Shown here piece after piece: positions 1 to 9,974 of a stretch of 64,000 nt of DNA. The stretch lies in assembly GCF_900246225.1 (NCBI RefSeq), contig NC_039320.1:15447137-15511136 (forward strand), written 5' to 3'. The position numbers were made by a program, and so were the translations under genes. The stretch is from Astatotilapia calliptera (Eukaryota > Chordata > Actinopteri > Cichliformes > Cichlidae). Each line of letters starts with the position of its first letter. Positions within the stretch are counted from its first letter, which is position 1. The notes below the pieces were generated by a model. That model was not told the DNA's origin, ran no database searches, and saw only the letters and a program-made list of their open reading frames with translations.

Positions 1-113
1 TGAGGTTTATGGTAATAACCTTGGGATATATAAGACTCCACCTGCTGAATGCTCACGAGAAAGTTTCTTCACTGAAAAGAAATAATCAACACAGATGAGA
101 TTATCCAGTCAAT

Positions 114-580
114 ATGATCATTCTACTCCTCAGCATCTATCCTAACATCCTAGTTTCAGGTAATATCATCGATATGTTCAGTATATATATAGATAGAACA
201 CTATTATACAATGTTACTGACATAACTTTAAGCTGCATTCTATAATTCTTATATAATGTTTATTACTTTTGTTTGATGTTTTTTCAGCAGGTTCCTCTTT
301 CAGTGACCAAGTTCACCAGACTCCATCTAATATTTACACAAAAGAAGATGCTAAAATCTACTGCTCACACAGTATTTCAGGCTATAACCGAATCCTCTGG
401 TACAAGCAGTCAGAAGAACAGCTACAATTTCTCGGATACATGCTTAATGACAAAGGTAATCCAGAACCTGGAGTGAATTTGACGATGGACGGGGATGCAA
501 ATCAAAACGAGAACTGCACATTAACGATTAAGGATGTCAAAGTGAGCAGCAGTGGCATCTACTTCTGTGCTGCTAGTCAC
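114..580 (+). CDS. TRBV: TRB V segment V1 (group A)
   Basis: Germline V segment of the T-cell receptor beta chain; after V(D)J joining it forms the N-terminal Ig domain that contacts peptide-MHC. Leader exon 114-159 (MIILLLSIYPNILVS, GT donor at 160); V exon from about 291 after a CAGCAG acceptor, to 580. Seen: first Cys (KIYCSH), Trp (ILWYKQ) and second Cys (YFCAASH). The 3' RSS is CACAGTG at 581-587 and ACAAAAACC at 610-618, with a 22-bp spacer. CDR1 lies around SISGYN and CDR2 around MLNDKGN. It also carries the NCTLTIK cysteine found in all group A members. It looks functional. Its downstream flank is shared with V2 and contains a Tc1 fragment. Confidence 0.93.
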
Positions 581-771
581 CACAGTGGTGCACATCACTG
601 CACCTCAACACAAAAACCTATCAAACACATTTTTTAATATCTGCATTGAAGCTCACAGCCTCACACACCTGGAATCAGCCATTATAACCAATGTTGGTCT
701 CACAAATATCAGATATTATAATAGAAGGTTCCTCATGAGCAGCAAAGCAACATTTAAGCTGTCATATTTAT

Positions 772-1135
772 TGTTAACATTCCTGCTGTCAGCATGCCAA
801 TTGCACGCTCCCTCATTGCTTGTGGCATCTGTGGCATTTTGCTGTGAGACAAAACTGCACATTCCAGGGTGGCCTTTTGTTGTGGGCAGTCTGAGGTACA
901 CCTGTGCACTACTCATGATGTCAGATCAGCATCCTGATGTGGCACACCTGTGAGGTGGGATGGATTATCTCAATATAGCAGATGTGCCCACTACCACACA
1001 TTTGGACTGATTTGTGACCACTGTTTGGGAGGGATGGTTATATTGTGTATCTGGAATGAATTTTAGGTCTCTACGTCCATCCCATGGGGAATGGGAGCAA
1101 AAACAAAAGTGTTGCGTTTATATTTTTGTTCAGTG
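772..1135 (-). mobile_element. truncated Tc1-like transposon end
   Basis: This stretch matches, in reverse orientation, the left 365 bases or so of the larger element at 2402-3754, and also that element's right inverted repeat. It ends in the same terminus (CAGTG followed by TA at 1136-1137). The inner break is near 772, in the region coding for the transposase N-terminus. The sequence after it (about 1138-1330) is the same as that after the larger element, so both copies were carried by a duplication of the V unit. Confidence 0.85.
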
Positions 1136-1137
1136 TA

Positions 1138-1452
1138 GATACCAGCATAAATTAAGATGGAAACACAATAACAAGTAGATTGTTCATTCATTCAAGCAAA
1201 ACAACATCATGATCGTTTTCTTGCTTGCACACATCCCCTTGCACCTTTAACGTTTCCTCTCATAAGGTGGCAGCATATATCCTAGCTCAGAATTATATAC
1301 TGAACTAGGAGTGTGAATTTGTAATAGTTATTGACATACTGAGGTTTATGGTAATAAACTTGGGATATGTAAGACTCCACCTGCTGAATGCTCACAAGAA
1401 AGTTTCTTCACTGAAAAGAAATAATCAACACAGATGAGATTATCCAGTCAAC
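1138..1452 (+). promoter_or_regulatory. V2 upstream block, candidate promoter
   Basis: No gene. This upstream block recurs before group A V segments: a piece containing TCATAAGGTGGCAG, then AAGACTCCACCTGCTGAATG about 70-90 bases before the leader ATG, then the leader. Its constant position before each leader suggests promoter sequence, but I do not see a clear copy of the mammalian TRBV decamer, so the role is inferred. Confidence 0.45.
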
Positions 1453-1914
1453 ATGATCATTCTACTCCTCAGCATCTATCCTAACATCCTAGTTTCAGGT
1501 AATATCATCGATATGTTCAGTATATTTTAGAACACTATTATACAATGTTACTGACATAACTTTAAGCTGCATTCTATAATTCTTATATAATGTTTATTAC
1601 TTTTGTTTGATGTTTTTTCGGCAGCTTCTTCTTTCAGTGACCAAGTTCACCAGACTCCACCTGATATTTATACAAAAGAAGAAGCTAAAATCCACTGCTC
1701 ACACATTATTTCAGGCTATAACCTAATCCTCTGGTACAAGCAGTCAGCAAAACAGCTACAATTTCTCGGATACATGCTTTATGACAAAGGTAATCCAGAA
1801 CCAGGAGTGAATGTAACAATGGATGGGGGTGCAAATCAAAAAGAGAACTGCACATTAACGATTAAGGATCTCAAAGTGAGCAGCAGTGGTATCTACTTCT
1901 GTGCTGCTAGTCAC
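1453..1914 (+). CDS. TRBV: TRB V segment V2 (group A)
   Basis: Leader exon 1453-1498, V exon 1625-1914 (acceptor TTCGGCAG). It is a close duplicate of V1, with IHCSH, LILWYKQ and YFCAASH intact. RSS: CACAGTG 1915-1921, 22-bp spacer, ACAAAAACC 1944-1952. CDR1 is IISGYN and CDR2 MLYDKGN; the mature start reads ASSFSDQ rather than GSSFSDQ. The frame is open and it is probably functional. Upstream and downstream flanks are nearly the same as those of V1 apart from the transposon contents, which supports a recent tandem duplication. Confidence 0.92.
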
Positions 1915-2401
1915 CACAGTGCTGCATATCACTGCACCTCAACACAAAAACCTATCAAACACATTTTTTTACATCTGCATTGAAGCTCACAGCCTCTCAC
2001 ACCTGGAATCAGCCATTATAACCAATGTTGGTCTCACAAAAATCAGATATTATAATAGAAAGTTCCTCATGAGCAGAAAAGCAACATTTAAGCTGTCATA
2101 TCCTGTTATTAAAAACAATGACACAACCTCCCCACATGTACCATTTACACCTTACTGTGATTTTTTTTTAAGTTTACTGTAAAAAATTCCGATTATCAAA
2201 CAAGTAAAAAGACATTTCTTTCGATAAACACTCTGTTGAAAGTGTTATGGTAGTTTAAAGTTTTTTGTTTTTGTAAATTGAAATTGTGTTATTACTTTTG
2301 CTCATTAATTTGCTGGTTATATTGTATGGCTAAATAAATATTTGCTCAGTGTAGGACTTTTAATGACCTCACACTGATTACCAGCTTCAAAACAATAGAT
2401 A

Positions 2402-3754
2402 CACTGAACAAAAATATAAACGCAACACTTTTGTTTTTGCTCCCATTCCCCATGGGATGGACGTAGAGACCTAAAATTCATTCCAGATACACAATATAAC
2501 CATCCCTCCCAAACAGTGGTCACAAATCAGTCCAAATGTGTGGTAGTGGGCACATCTGCTATATTGAGATAATCCATCCCACCTCACAGGTGTGCCACAT
2601 CAGGATGCTGATCTGACATCATGAGTAGTGCACAGGTGTACCTCAGACTGCCCACAACAAAAGGCCACCCTGGAATGTGCAGTTTTGTCTCACAGCAAAA
2701 TGCCACAGATGCCACAAGCAATGAGGGAGCGTGCAATTGGCATGCTGACAGCAGGAATGTCAACCAGATCTGTCGCCCGTGCATTGAATGTTCATTTCTC
2801 AACCATAAGCCGTCTCCACAGGCGTTTCAGAGAATATGGCAGCACATCCAACCGGCCTCACAACCGCAGACCTCGTGTAACCACACCAGCCCAGGACCTC
2901 CACATCCAGCAGGTTCACCTCCAAGATCGTCTGAGACCAGCCACCCAGACAGCTGCTGGAACAATTGGTTTGCACAACCAAACAATTTCTGCACAAACTG
3001 TCAGAAACCGTCTCAGGGACGCTCAACTGCATGCCCGTCGTCCTCATCGGGGTCTTCACCTGACTCCAGCTCGTCGCCATAACAGACTTGTGTGGGCAAA
3101 TGCTCACATTCGATGGCGTCTGGCATGTTGGAGAGGTGTGCGCTTCACGGATGAATCATGATTCACATTGTTCAGGGCAGATGGCAGCTGAGAATGTCCC
3201 AGTTCTTGCATGGCCAGCATACTCACCGGACATGTCACCCATTGAGCATGTTCGGGATGTGCTTGACCGGCGTATACGACAGCGTGTACCAGTTCCCACG
3301 AATATCCAACAACCTCGCACAGCCATTGAAGTGGAGTGGACCAACATTCCACAGGCCACAATTGACAATCTGATAGACTCCATGCGACGATGTGTTGCAC
3401 TGCATGAGGCAAATGGTGGTCACACCAGATACTGACCGGTTCTGGGTCCCCAGACCCCCAATAGCGCAAAAAACTGCACATTCCAGGGTGGCCTTTTGTT
3501 GTGGGCAGTCTGAGGTACACCTGTGCACTACTCATGATGTCAGATCAGCATCCTGATGTGGCACACCTGTGAGGTGGGATGGATTATCTCAATATAGCAG
3601 ATGTGCCCACTACCACACATTTGGACTGATTTGTGACCACTGTTTGGGAGGGATGGTTATATTGTGTATCTGGAATGAATTTTAGGTCTCTACGTCCATC
3701 CCATGGGGAATGGGAGCAAAAACAAAAGTGTTGCGTTTATATTTTTGTTCAGTG
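2402..3754 (+). mobile_element. Tc1/mariner-like element, long inverted repeats, internally deleted
   Basis: Bounded by TA on both sides (2400-2401 and 3755-3756), the target-site signature of the Tc1/mariner superfamily. The ends are inverted repeats of about 285 bp (2402 to about 2687 against about 3470 to 3754), starting CACTGAACAAAAATATAAAC. Long inverted repeats are known in some fish Tc1 elements. The interior holds a broken transposase gene. At 1.35 kb the element is shorter than an intact copy and should not be able to move by itself. Confidence 0.88.
2628..3432 (+). pseudogene. Tc1-like transposase, frameshifted and internally deleted
   Basis: DNA-binding part reads in frame from about 2628: helix-turn-helix-like region GMSTRSVARALNVHFSTISR, a basic linker (NRRPRV) and the start of the catalytic domain (WRGVRFTDES, first Asp). 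An in-frame TGA follows at about 3159-3161, then RADG. After that the frame changes and the text jumps to VPVLAWPAYSPDMSPIEH, which carries the last catalytic Glu. The middle of the catalytic domain, including the second Asp, is missing. Typical Tc1 transposases are about 340 residues of DD34E type. It is inactive by frame, stop and deletion. Confidence 0.85.
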
Positions 3755-4071
3755 TAGATACCAGCATAAATCATGATGGAAACACAATAACAAGTAGATT
3801 GTTCATTCATTCAAACAAAACATCATCATGATCATTTTCTTGCCTGCACACATCCCCTTGCACCTTTAACGTTTCCTCTCATAAGGTGGCAGCATATATC
3901 CTTGCTCAGAATTATATACTGAACCAGGAATGTGAATTTGTAATAGTTATAGACACAGTGATGTTTATGATAATAACTTTGGGGTATAATAAGACTCCAC
4001 CTGCTGAATGAAAGTCTGTGCATGAGAAAGATTCTTCAATGGGAGAAATAATCAAACCAACTGAGATCATC

Positions 4072-4117
4072 ATGATAATTCTACTCCTCAGCATCTATCC
4101 TAACATCCTAGTTTAAG
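4072..4117 (+). pseudogene. orphan V leader exon (group A relic)
   Basis: A leader exon nearly the same as those of V1 and V2 (MIILLLSIYPNILV), with the GT donor retained at 4118. The last codon is TAA where V1 and V2 have TCA, so it ends in a stop. No V exon follows: homology to the V1/V2 intron stops near 4154, where unrelated sequence begins. The V exon was lost or displaced by insertion. Confidence 0.8.
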
Positions 4118-4154
4118 GTAATAACATGAATATGTTCAGTATATTTTAGAACAG

Positions 4155-4600
4155 TCGTTAGGTTTATCTAGGCACAAACCTATTGCTGGAACAACTGAGA
4201 CAACCTACTGCAACTAGCAAAACATAAGACACCAGGCGGAACTCTTTGTGCGCGCGGGAAGCTAACTATGGTCAAGTGTTGTTCTGTCCACTTGAACTCC
4301 ATCAGACTCTCAGCTAGACTTCCCGTAGCGCTCCTTTTATTGTGGTTTCATGAATATGCATAGTTTCATTAACATATGACATCTTAAACAGGCATGTGTG
4401 TGAACAAAGAATACCTGTCTGTGTGTACATGTAAGTGTGTTCGATGTTTTTTTTTTCCCTTACTACCTAGCCTGACCTGTCTCCCCAATGTGATGTTTGT
4501 GTATTGTATGTATGGTCGGCAAAGTCTGTCATCTCGGTTGTGGGCAGCTGCAACTGACAAATAAAGGCCATCTCATCTCATCATCTTATAATCAAACAAT
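4155..4600. mobile_element. unclassified insertion replacing a V exon
   Basis: Unrelated sequence begins abruptly after the orphan leader's intron start. Read on the - strand, the first part has an AATAAAAGG signal (around 4337) followed by a GC-richer stretch, reminiscent of an LTR. The last part on the + strand has AATAAAGG at about 4560 followed by TCTCA repeats, reminiscent of a retroposon 3' tail. I cannot name the family; it may be two insertions. Confidence 0.45.
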
Positions 4601-5289
4601 CTGTGATTGAAGTTCAGACTTTCAGATTCAGGTTAAGAGGTTTAAATAAAGTGCTACTTTAAATGTTCAGGAAATAACTGTCTTCTTCTATACACAGTAT
4701 CCAAATTTCAGAGGTTCAAAGGTAAATGGATAAGGGATACTTTAAAATATAAGTACTATTTTAAAAGCTTTGCCTCTGTTCTGCATAGGCATAAACAAAT
4801 GCTGCATGTCTTTGCTTCAGATTCTCTGTTAGGCCTTTACTGCATCCACCTTAAAGTGAGCTTCTTTGTGGTTCTTCATGCCTTTAGTTTGGCATTAAAT
4901 AATCAAAAAACTGGCCTTTTTGGTCAAGATCACGTGACTTGGCCACTGAAGAATATCCCATTTCTTTGCGTTGAAAAATTCTTGAAATTACAAAAGTGCT
5001 TCATATTACTGCTCATCAATACTTAATCTTCTCAAACTCCAGTTTCCATCTCTTTGTCTCACAGCACCTTTAAAACCTCTTGTCATAAGGTGGCAGCATA
5101 TCTTTGTCTTTTATGCTGAATCAGTTGTGTGAATTTGTGGCAACAGCTGACACAGTGATGAAAACAAAACTGAGCTGAGGATATAATAAGACTCCACCTG
5201 CTGAGTGATGGCTTGCTTAAAAGGGAGTTTATTCAGAAGAAAAAAAGATTGGAAATCACCATACCTGGGAACATCTGTCATAGCAAATC
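4601..5289 (+). promoter_or_regulatory. V3 upstream region with V relic and conserved block
   Basis: No intact gene. Around 4915-5035 it shares sequence with the region before V8 (TTGGCCACTGAAGA block), followed by a much decayed V 3'-end/RSS flank near 4995-5035. The recurrent upstream block with TCATAAGGTGGCAG is at about 5083-5100 and AAGACTCCACCTGCTGAGTG at about 5188-5208. Promoter role is inferred from position only. Confidence 0.4.
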
Positions 5290-5781
5290 ATGATTATTCT
5301 ACTTCTAACTATTAATTTTAGCTGTATTCTGGTTTTAGGTAAAGCCATGAATATCTTCACTATATTTTAGTAGGATGCAATGCTATAATAATCCTGTATA
5401 TCTGTTTATCTATATTTTATAATTTAGATCATTTTAAGGCTTATACTTATGGATTGTGTCTTATTTTTGGTTGGTGTCTGTTTAGCAGGTTCCTCTGACA
5501 GTGATCAAGTCGACCAGACTCCAGCAAACATTTACACAAATGGGGAAGAAGCAAAAATCCACTGCTCACACAGTATTTCAAGCTATAACCAAATCCTCTG
5601 GTACAAGCAGTCAGAGAAACAGCTGCAACTGCTTGGATACATGTATTATGATAAAAGTTATCCAGAACCGGGAGTGAATGTAACAATTGATGGGGATGCA
5701 AGGCAGCACAAGAACTGCACATTAACGATTAAGGAATTTGAACTGAGCAGCAGTGGAGTGTACTTCTGTGCTGCTAGTTAC
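5290..5781 (+). CDS. TRBV: TRB V segment V3 (group A)
   Basis: Leader 5290-5338 (MIILLLTINFSCILVL), V exon 5489-5781 after TTTAGCAG. Canonical residues are present: IHCSH, ILWYKQ, YFCAASY. RSS: CACAGTG 5782-5788, 22-bp spacer, ACAAAAACC 5811-5819. CDR1 is SISSYN, CDR2 MYYDKSY. It has the group A NCTLTIK cysteine. The reading frame stays open beyond the RSS into a following repeat, which is not meaningful. It should be functional. Confidence 0.93.
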
Positions 5782-5924
5782 CACAGTGCTGCACATCACT
5801 GCACCTCAATACAAAAACCTATCAAACATGTGTTCTTAATCTGTTTATTACAGCCTCTCACACCTGGAATCTGCCATTATAACCAATGTTGGTCACAGAA
5901 AGATCAGATTACTGCAAGACGCCG

Positions 5925-6358
5925 GAGACAGATGCAAACTCAACTGCAGCTTTATTGCTGGGTTACATAAATTTAGAATCATGTACAAACAAAGGCATAA
6001 CTATGAACTAGAGAGAAGAACACCGAACAAATCGCAGAAGATTGATAACATGACAACAACAGGAGCAACAGGAGACAAGAGGTAATCCGGGAGATGGAAC
6101 ACAGAAGTGGACACAGTTGAACTTAATCAGAAGCAAAACTCAAAACACTGAACACAGGATGTGAGAACTCAAAAGTAAAACACAAAATACAAGACAGATG
6201 CAGACTTGACTCTGAGACATGGCAACATTAAGGCGCAGAACCAGAACAGAAACCTTGAAACCAGCAACAATAAATATAACAGAAAACCATAATTCAAAGA
6301 GGAAAACGTAAACCAGCAACACAAAACACTGGGTTGCAGACCGAGGACCGTGACAGTT
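5925..6358 (-). mobile_element. dispersed repeat, family not assigned
   Basis: Homology to other V flanks stops at about 5924 in mid-flank, and a foreign block follows. Read on the - strand it starts near ACTGTCACGGTCCTCGGTC and ends with AATAAAGCTGCAGTTGAG close to its 3' limit. Elements with a CTGTCACGGT start and a terminal AATAAAGCTG are common dispersed repeats in fish genomes. There is no coding capacity. Flank homology to V upstream blocks resumes in the 6590s. Confidence 0.5.
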
Positions 6359-6740
6359 CTTTCATATATCATTATCCATTAGCTAAGTTGTACTTATGTG
6401 AAAAGCTTTAACAAATAGGTCGTTTTGTGTAAAGTATTCAAGCTGATCATTGTTGTTGTGTTTTGTTTTGTTTTTGTTAGTTTGTTTTCATTCACATTAA
6501 CATGGTATTAGTTTCTCAAAAAGATAAAGCACTGCTATCAATGACCATCTGTTGATCTCACAGCCTACAGCTTGTAGCACCTGAAACACTTCTTGGCATA
6601 TGATGCTAGGCTATCTGTGACTTTTACACTGAACCAGTAGTGTGGATTTGTTTAAGACTCCTCCCACTAAATGACAGTTTCTTCATCAGACAGTTGGAAA
6701 TAATCAGCACAACTGAGAACATCTTTCATAGCAAGACATC

Positions 6741-7199
6741 ATGATAATTCTACTCCTAAGTATTTATTTTGAATGTATTCTAGTTTCAGGTAATACCATC
6801 AACATGTTAATTGCATTTTAAATTGGTATCGTACAGTGCTAGTGTTATAAGTGTATTTAAATTGTTATAAATTTCGCTTTACTTTTGAATTATGTATGTT
6901 CAGCAGGTTCCTCTTTAAGTGACCAAGTCCACCAGACTCCAGCTAATATTTACACAAAAGAAGAAGACGTTAAAATTGACTGCTCACACAGTATTCAAAG
7001 CTATGACCTAATCCTCTGGTACAAGCAGTCAAAGAAACAACTGCTGTTGCTTGGATACATGTACTTAGGCAAAAGTTTTCTGGAGACTGGAGTGAATGTA
7101 ACGATTGATGGGGGTGCAGAGAAAAATGAGAACTGCACATTAACGATTAAGGATATCAAGCTGAGCAGCAGTGGAGTGTACTTCTGTGCTGCGAGATAT
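6741..7199 (+). CDS. TRBV: TRB V segment V4 (group A)
   Basis: Leader 6741-6789, V exon 6907-7199 (acceptor GTTCAGCAG). IDCSH, LILWYKQ and YFCAARY are present. RSS: CACAGTG 7200-7206, 22-bp spacer, ACAAAAACC 7229-7237. CDR1 is SIQSYD; CDR2 MYLGKSF is unusual in having a Gly in place of Asp. Frame is open and it is probably functional. The spacer carries a TAG in the V frame, which does not matter because the spacer is removed at joining. Confidence 0.92.
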
Positions 7200-7237
7200 C
7201 ACAGTGGTGCATATCACTAGACCTCTATACAAAAACC

Positions 7238-7883
7238 TCCCAAACACACTCCTTTAATATCTGTTTTACAGCTCATGCCCCTCACACCTGGAATCTGCCA
7301 TTATAACCAATGTTGGTCTCCCAACGATCAGATATTATAATATGAGGTTTCTTGTGAGCAGCAATTCTACATTTTAGCTGTTGGTTTACACACGCAATAT
7401 TATAAAGATTTTGTCACTGTCCAAATATGTATAGACTGAACTATGTCCTTGCCAACCTACACTGTAGCAGTTCATTAAAGTGTAAATATTGGACAGAGCT
7501 GCCATTATCAACCGAATTAATTGTGAAAATCAGTGAATTTTACTTATGTGAACAATGATTCATATTACTACTCATTAATACATAACCTTCCCGAACATCA
7601 GTTTTCTTCTTCTCACAGGCTGTGAGCTGTTAGACCTGTGCACCTCTAACACTTCCTGTCATAAGGTGGCAGTATATCTTTGATTTTTTACACTGGAACC
7701 AGTAGTGTAAATTTGTGATGATGGTTGACACAGTGATGATTGCATAACTGAGTACATAACATGATCAAAACAACTGAGAACATATTTCAAAACAGGGCAT
7801 CGTGATCATTGGTTTGCTTTTAAGAAATCAATTCATAAAAGAGAAAATATCAGCAAACCTGGGAATATCTTTAGTCAAGAATC
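7238..7883 (+). other. V4-V5 spacer with decayed V 3' end and two upstream blocks
   Basis: No intact gene. At 7528-7590 a decayed V 3' end can be followed (CAGTGAATTTTACTTATGTG in place of the FR3-to-Cys coding stretch, then a degenerate RSS flank). The recurrent TCATAAGGTGGCAG block is at about 7658. A leader-like start with ATCGTGATCATT near 7798 is broken off and followed by the true V5 upstream region, as if two upstream regions were joined. Confidence 0.4.
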
Positions 7884-8322
7884 ATGATCCTTTTACTCCT
7901 AAGCATCTTTTTTAACTGTCTACTGGCTTCAGGTAAGGGTATAACAATAATTAAGCTGAATTTTATAATTTATTATTTGGCTTGTTTTTATATATTGTGT
8001 TTTATTTTTGTTTGTTGTCTGTTCAGCAGGTTCTCCTGCCAGTGATCAGGTTGACCAGACTCCAGCCAACATTTACACAAAAGGAGAAGATGCTAAAATC
8101 CACTGCTCACACAGTATTCAAAGCTATTACACAATCCTCTGGTACAAGCAGTCAAAGAAACAACTGCAACTGCTTGGATACATGAATTATGATAGGAGTT
8201 ATCCAGAACCTGGAGTTAATGTAACAATGGATGGGGGTGCTGAAAAAGATCAGAACTGCACATTAACGATTAAGGATATCAAGGCAAGCAGCAGTGGAGT
8301 TTACTTCTGTGCAGCTAGTAAC
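7884..8322 (+). CDS. TRBV: TRB V segment V5 (group A)
   Basis: Leader 7884-7932 (MILLLSIFFNCLLAS), V exon 8030-8322. IHCSH, TILWYKQ and YFCAASN are present. RSS: CACAGTG 8323-8329, 22-bp spacer, ACAAAAACC 8352-8360. CDR1 is SIQSYY, CDR2 MNYDRSY. Leader, intron and 3' flank are almost the same as those of V7 (11440-11878), so the pair is a recent duplicate. It appears functional. Confidence 0.93.
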
Positions 8323-8530
8323 CACAGTGCTGCACATCACTGCACCCCAATACAAAAACCAAAGTTGTTGTATTTGTTGTTTTTCTTAATATATCTATTG
8401 GCACTCGCAGCACCTTACACCTGGAAGCAGCCATTATCATGAATGTGGTCTCACAAAGATCAGATATAAAAGGTTCGCTATAAGCAGAAATGCAACATTT
8501 ATGCTGCCACATCATTTTTAAAAAGCAACC

Positions 8531-8570
8531 CCTATATATCTATAAATATCTATATATATATATATATATT
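8531..8570. repeat. TA-rich simple repeat
   Basis: Imperfect (TA)n/TATC tract downstream of V5. The V7 copy of this flank (about 12110-12145) has a shorter version, so the tract length changed after the duplication. Confidence 0.7.
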
Positions 8571-8734
8571 TAAAATATCTGTTTATGTATCTAGTGTTTA
8601 ATTTCAACATGATCGCCATGATGACGCATATGCTCACATATATTGCTCAGCTGGAAGGTCATTTCAGACCCGCTCTATAAGTAATGCCCCACTTCCACTG
8701 GCAGTCATTAATGCCAATGCTGGAAAAGTCTGGC

Positions 8735-8878
8735 CTTTCAGATTATGCCCTTTTCTGTGGTCTTTCAGCCCTTTGGTGTTGCTAAGCAGGCCAATCCATT
8801 TCTTCTTTCTAGACATGTAACAGATCATAGATTTGGACACTTTGGGCATTTCTTTTGTTAAGCCTTTTAGATAAACCT
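8735..8878 (-). pseudogene. Tc1-like transposase N-terminal relic
   Basis: Read on the - strand this gives GLTKEMPKVSKSMICYMSRK, which resembles the helix-turn-helix of Tc1 transposases (VSKSTV-type recognition helix), followed by a degraded linker. A second copy lies at 12540-12715. No catalytic part is seen. The family match is by motif only, so confidence is moderate. Confidence 0.45.
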
Positions 8879-8897
8879 GGGTTAGGGTTAGGGTTAG
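8879..8897 (+). repeat. short interstitial telomere-like repeat
   Basis: GGGTTAGGGTTAGGGTTAG, three TTAGGG-type units in tandem, inside a repeat-rich V5-V6 spacer. It is absent from the related flank near 12715, so it was inserted or lost in one copy. Confidence 0.8.
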
Positions 8898-8954
8898 TCT
8901 GCACAAAATTGCAAAAATTGCATCACTGTCTAATTGGAGATTATGTATCAGAAT

Positions 8955-9180
8955 TTCAGGAGCAGGACCACGCCTCCAAACACGCTCCTCCGGGTTCTCA
9001 TCTATATAGGTTCCCCCAGTTCTGCAAGCTTTCACTCTCATTTATGTGACCCACCCTCCCTCCCCTTTTCAATTCTTTAACTTCTTCGCTTCTATTTAGT
9101 ACATGGGGATCTGCCAGGCCCGGGAGCCGTCGCCAGTCCCCTTTGAGGCCTTCCCCAAACCGCAGCTCAATTCATGTCCA
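8955..9180 (+). repeat. dispersed repeat copy 1 of an inverted pair
   Basis: Matches the reverse complement of 9690-9925. Shared landmarks are AGCAGGACC near one end, a CTATATAGG/TATATATG box, a pyrimidine-rich run, and ACATGGGGAT followed by GAGGCCTTCCCCAAAC. The TATA-like box followed by a pyrimidine tract suggests the end of a retroelement, but I cannot name the family. Confidence 0.65.
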
Positions 9181-9352
9181 AGCATTCCCCTTTACCTACT
9201 AAAAGGCTGTCAAACCTAAAATGAGGACGTGGGCCCAGCTAGTGAAATACTTATGGACATGACTGTAGCATTATCAACCTACACTATGTGGTTCCTGTAT
9301 ACATGGGACTGAAACAAATGGACCGACTTGCACGCGATCAACTGAAGGACCT

Positions 9353-9445
9353 GTTGTGAAAAGTAGTGAAATTTACTTCTGTGCTCCTAGTTACCACGCT
9401 GACTCATATCACTCTTCATCAATATGTAATCTTCCCAACACAGGT
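9353..9445 (+). pseudogene. V segment 3'-end relic
   Basis: A fragment of FR3 ends in TTTACTTCTGTGCTCCTAGT (reading YFCAPS), followed by a degenerate RSS: CACGCTG and no recognisable nonamer. There is no leader or 5' part. The same relic recurs at 12915-12995 before V8, so it belongs to the duplicated unit that contains V6 and V8. Confidence 0.65.
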
Positions 9446-9689
9446 CTTAATCTCCTCCCACAGCTCACTGCCACATGCACCTGTAACATTTCCTGTCGTT
9501 AGGTGGCAGTATATCTTTGACTCTTACACTGAACCAGTAGTGTGATGTTCATGGCTAACACACTGACAATTACACAACTAAGTTGAAGATATAATAAGAC
9601 TTCACCTGCTGAATGATGCCTTGCTTAAAAGGGAGTTTCACTAGCTGGAACCACATCTGCAGTTAAGATGAGCGATGATGGATGAGGGA

Positions 9690-9925
9690 ACTATGAATTG
9701 GTGCTGCAGTTTGGGGAAGGCCTCGAAGGAGACTGGCAGCGGCTCCCAGGCCGGGCATATCCCCATGTACTAACGAGAACTGAATGAAAAGAAAAGGAGA
9801 AGAGGAGAAGAAAAGAAAAGGGGTGGGGTGCATGAAAATTAGAACAGCAGGTATTGGTGAAGGGGGCATATATAGCCTGAGGCAGGAAGGGGCGTGAATG
9901 AGGTCTGGTCCTGCATGTCAAGAAT
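9690..9925 (-). repeat. dispersed repeat copy 2 of an inverted pair
   Basis: Reverse-complement partner of 8955-9180. It is inserted in the V6 upstream region: the bases before and after it (TTGCTTAAAAGGGAGTTTCACT and GAATGTTTGAAAAGATCTTTAC) are nearly continuous in the V8 copy at about 13175-13215, which lacks it. The insertion therefore came after the V6/V8 duplication, or was lost from V8. Confidence 0.65.
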
Positions 9926-9974
9926 GTTTGAAAAGATCTTTACAACTGGAAACATCTTCCACAGCAAAACCATC

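Noticed and set aside
581..639. V reading frames continuing through heptamer, spacer and nonamer (HSGAHHC... and HSAAHHC...)
   Set aside because: These codons are RSS sequence removed on recombination. The openness follows from spacer similarity and is not evidence of a coding function.
2621..3082. Open frame overlapping the transposase in another phase
   Set aside because: It is a shadow of the Tc1-like transposase text, which is the frame with recognisable motifs.
5100..5170. CACAGTGATG upstream of several V leaders, as an RSS heptamer or as the TRBV promoter decamer
   Set aside because: No nonamer at 12 or 23 bp, and only a partial match to the mammalian decamer; kept only as part of the general upstream block.
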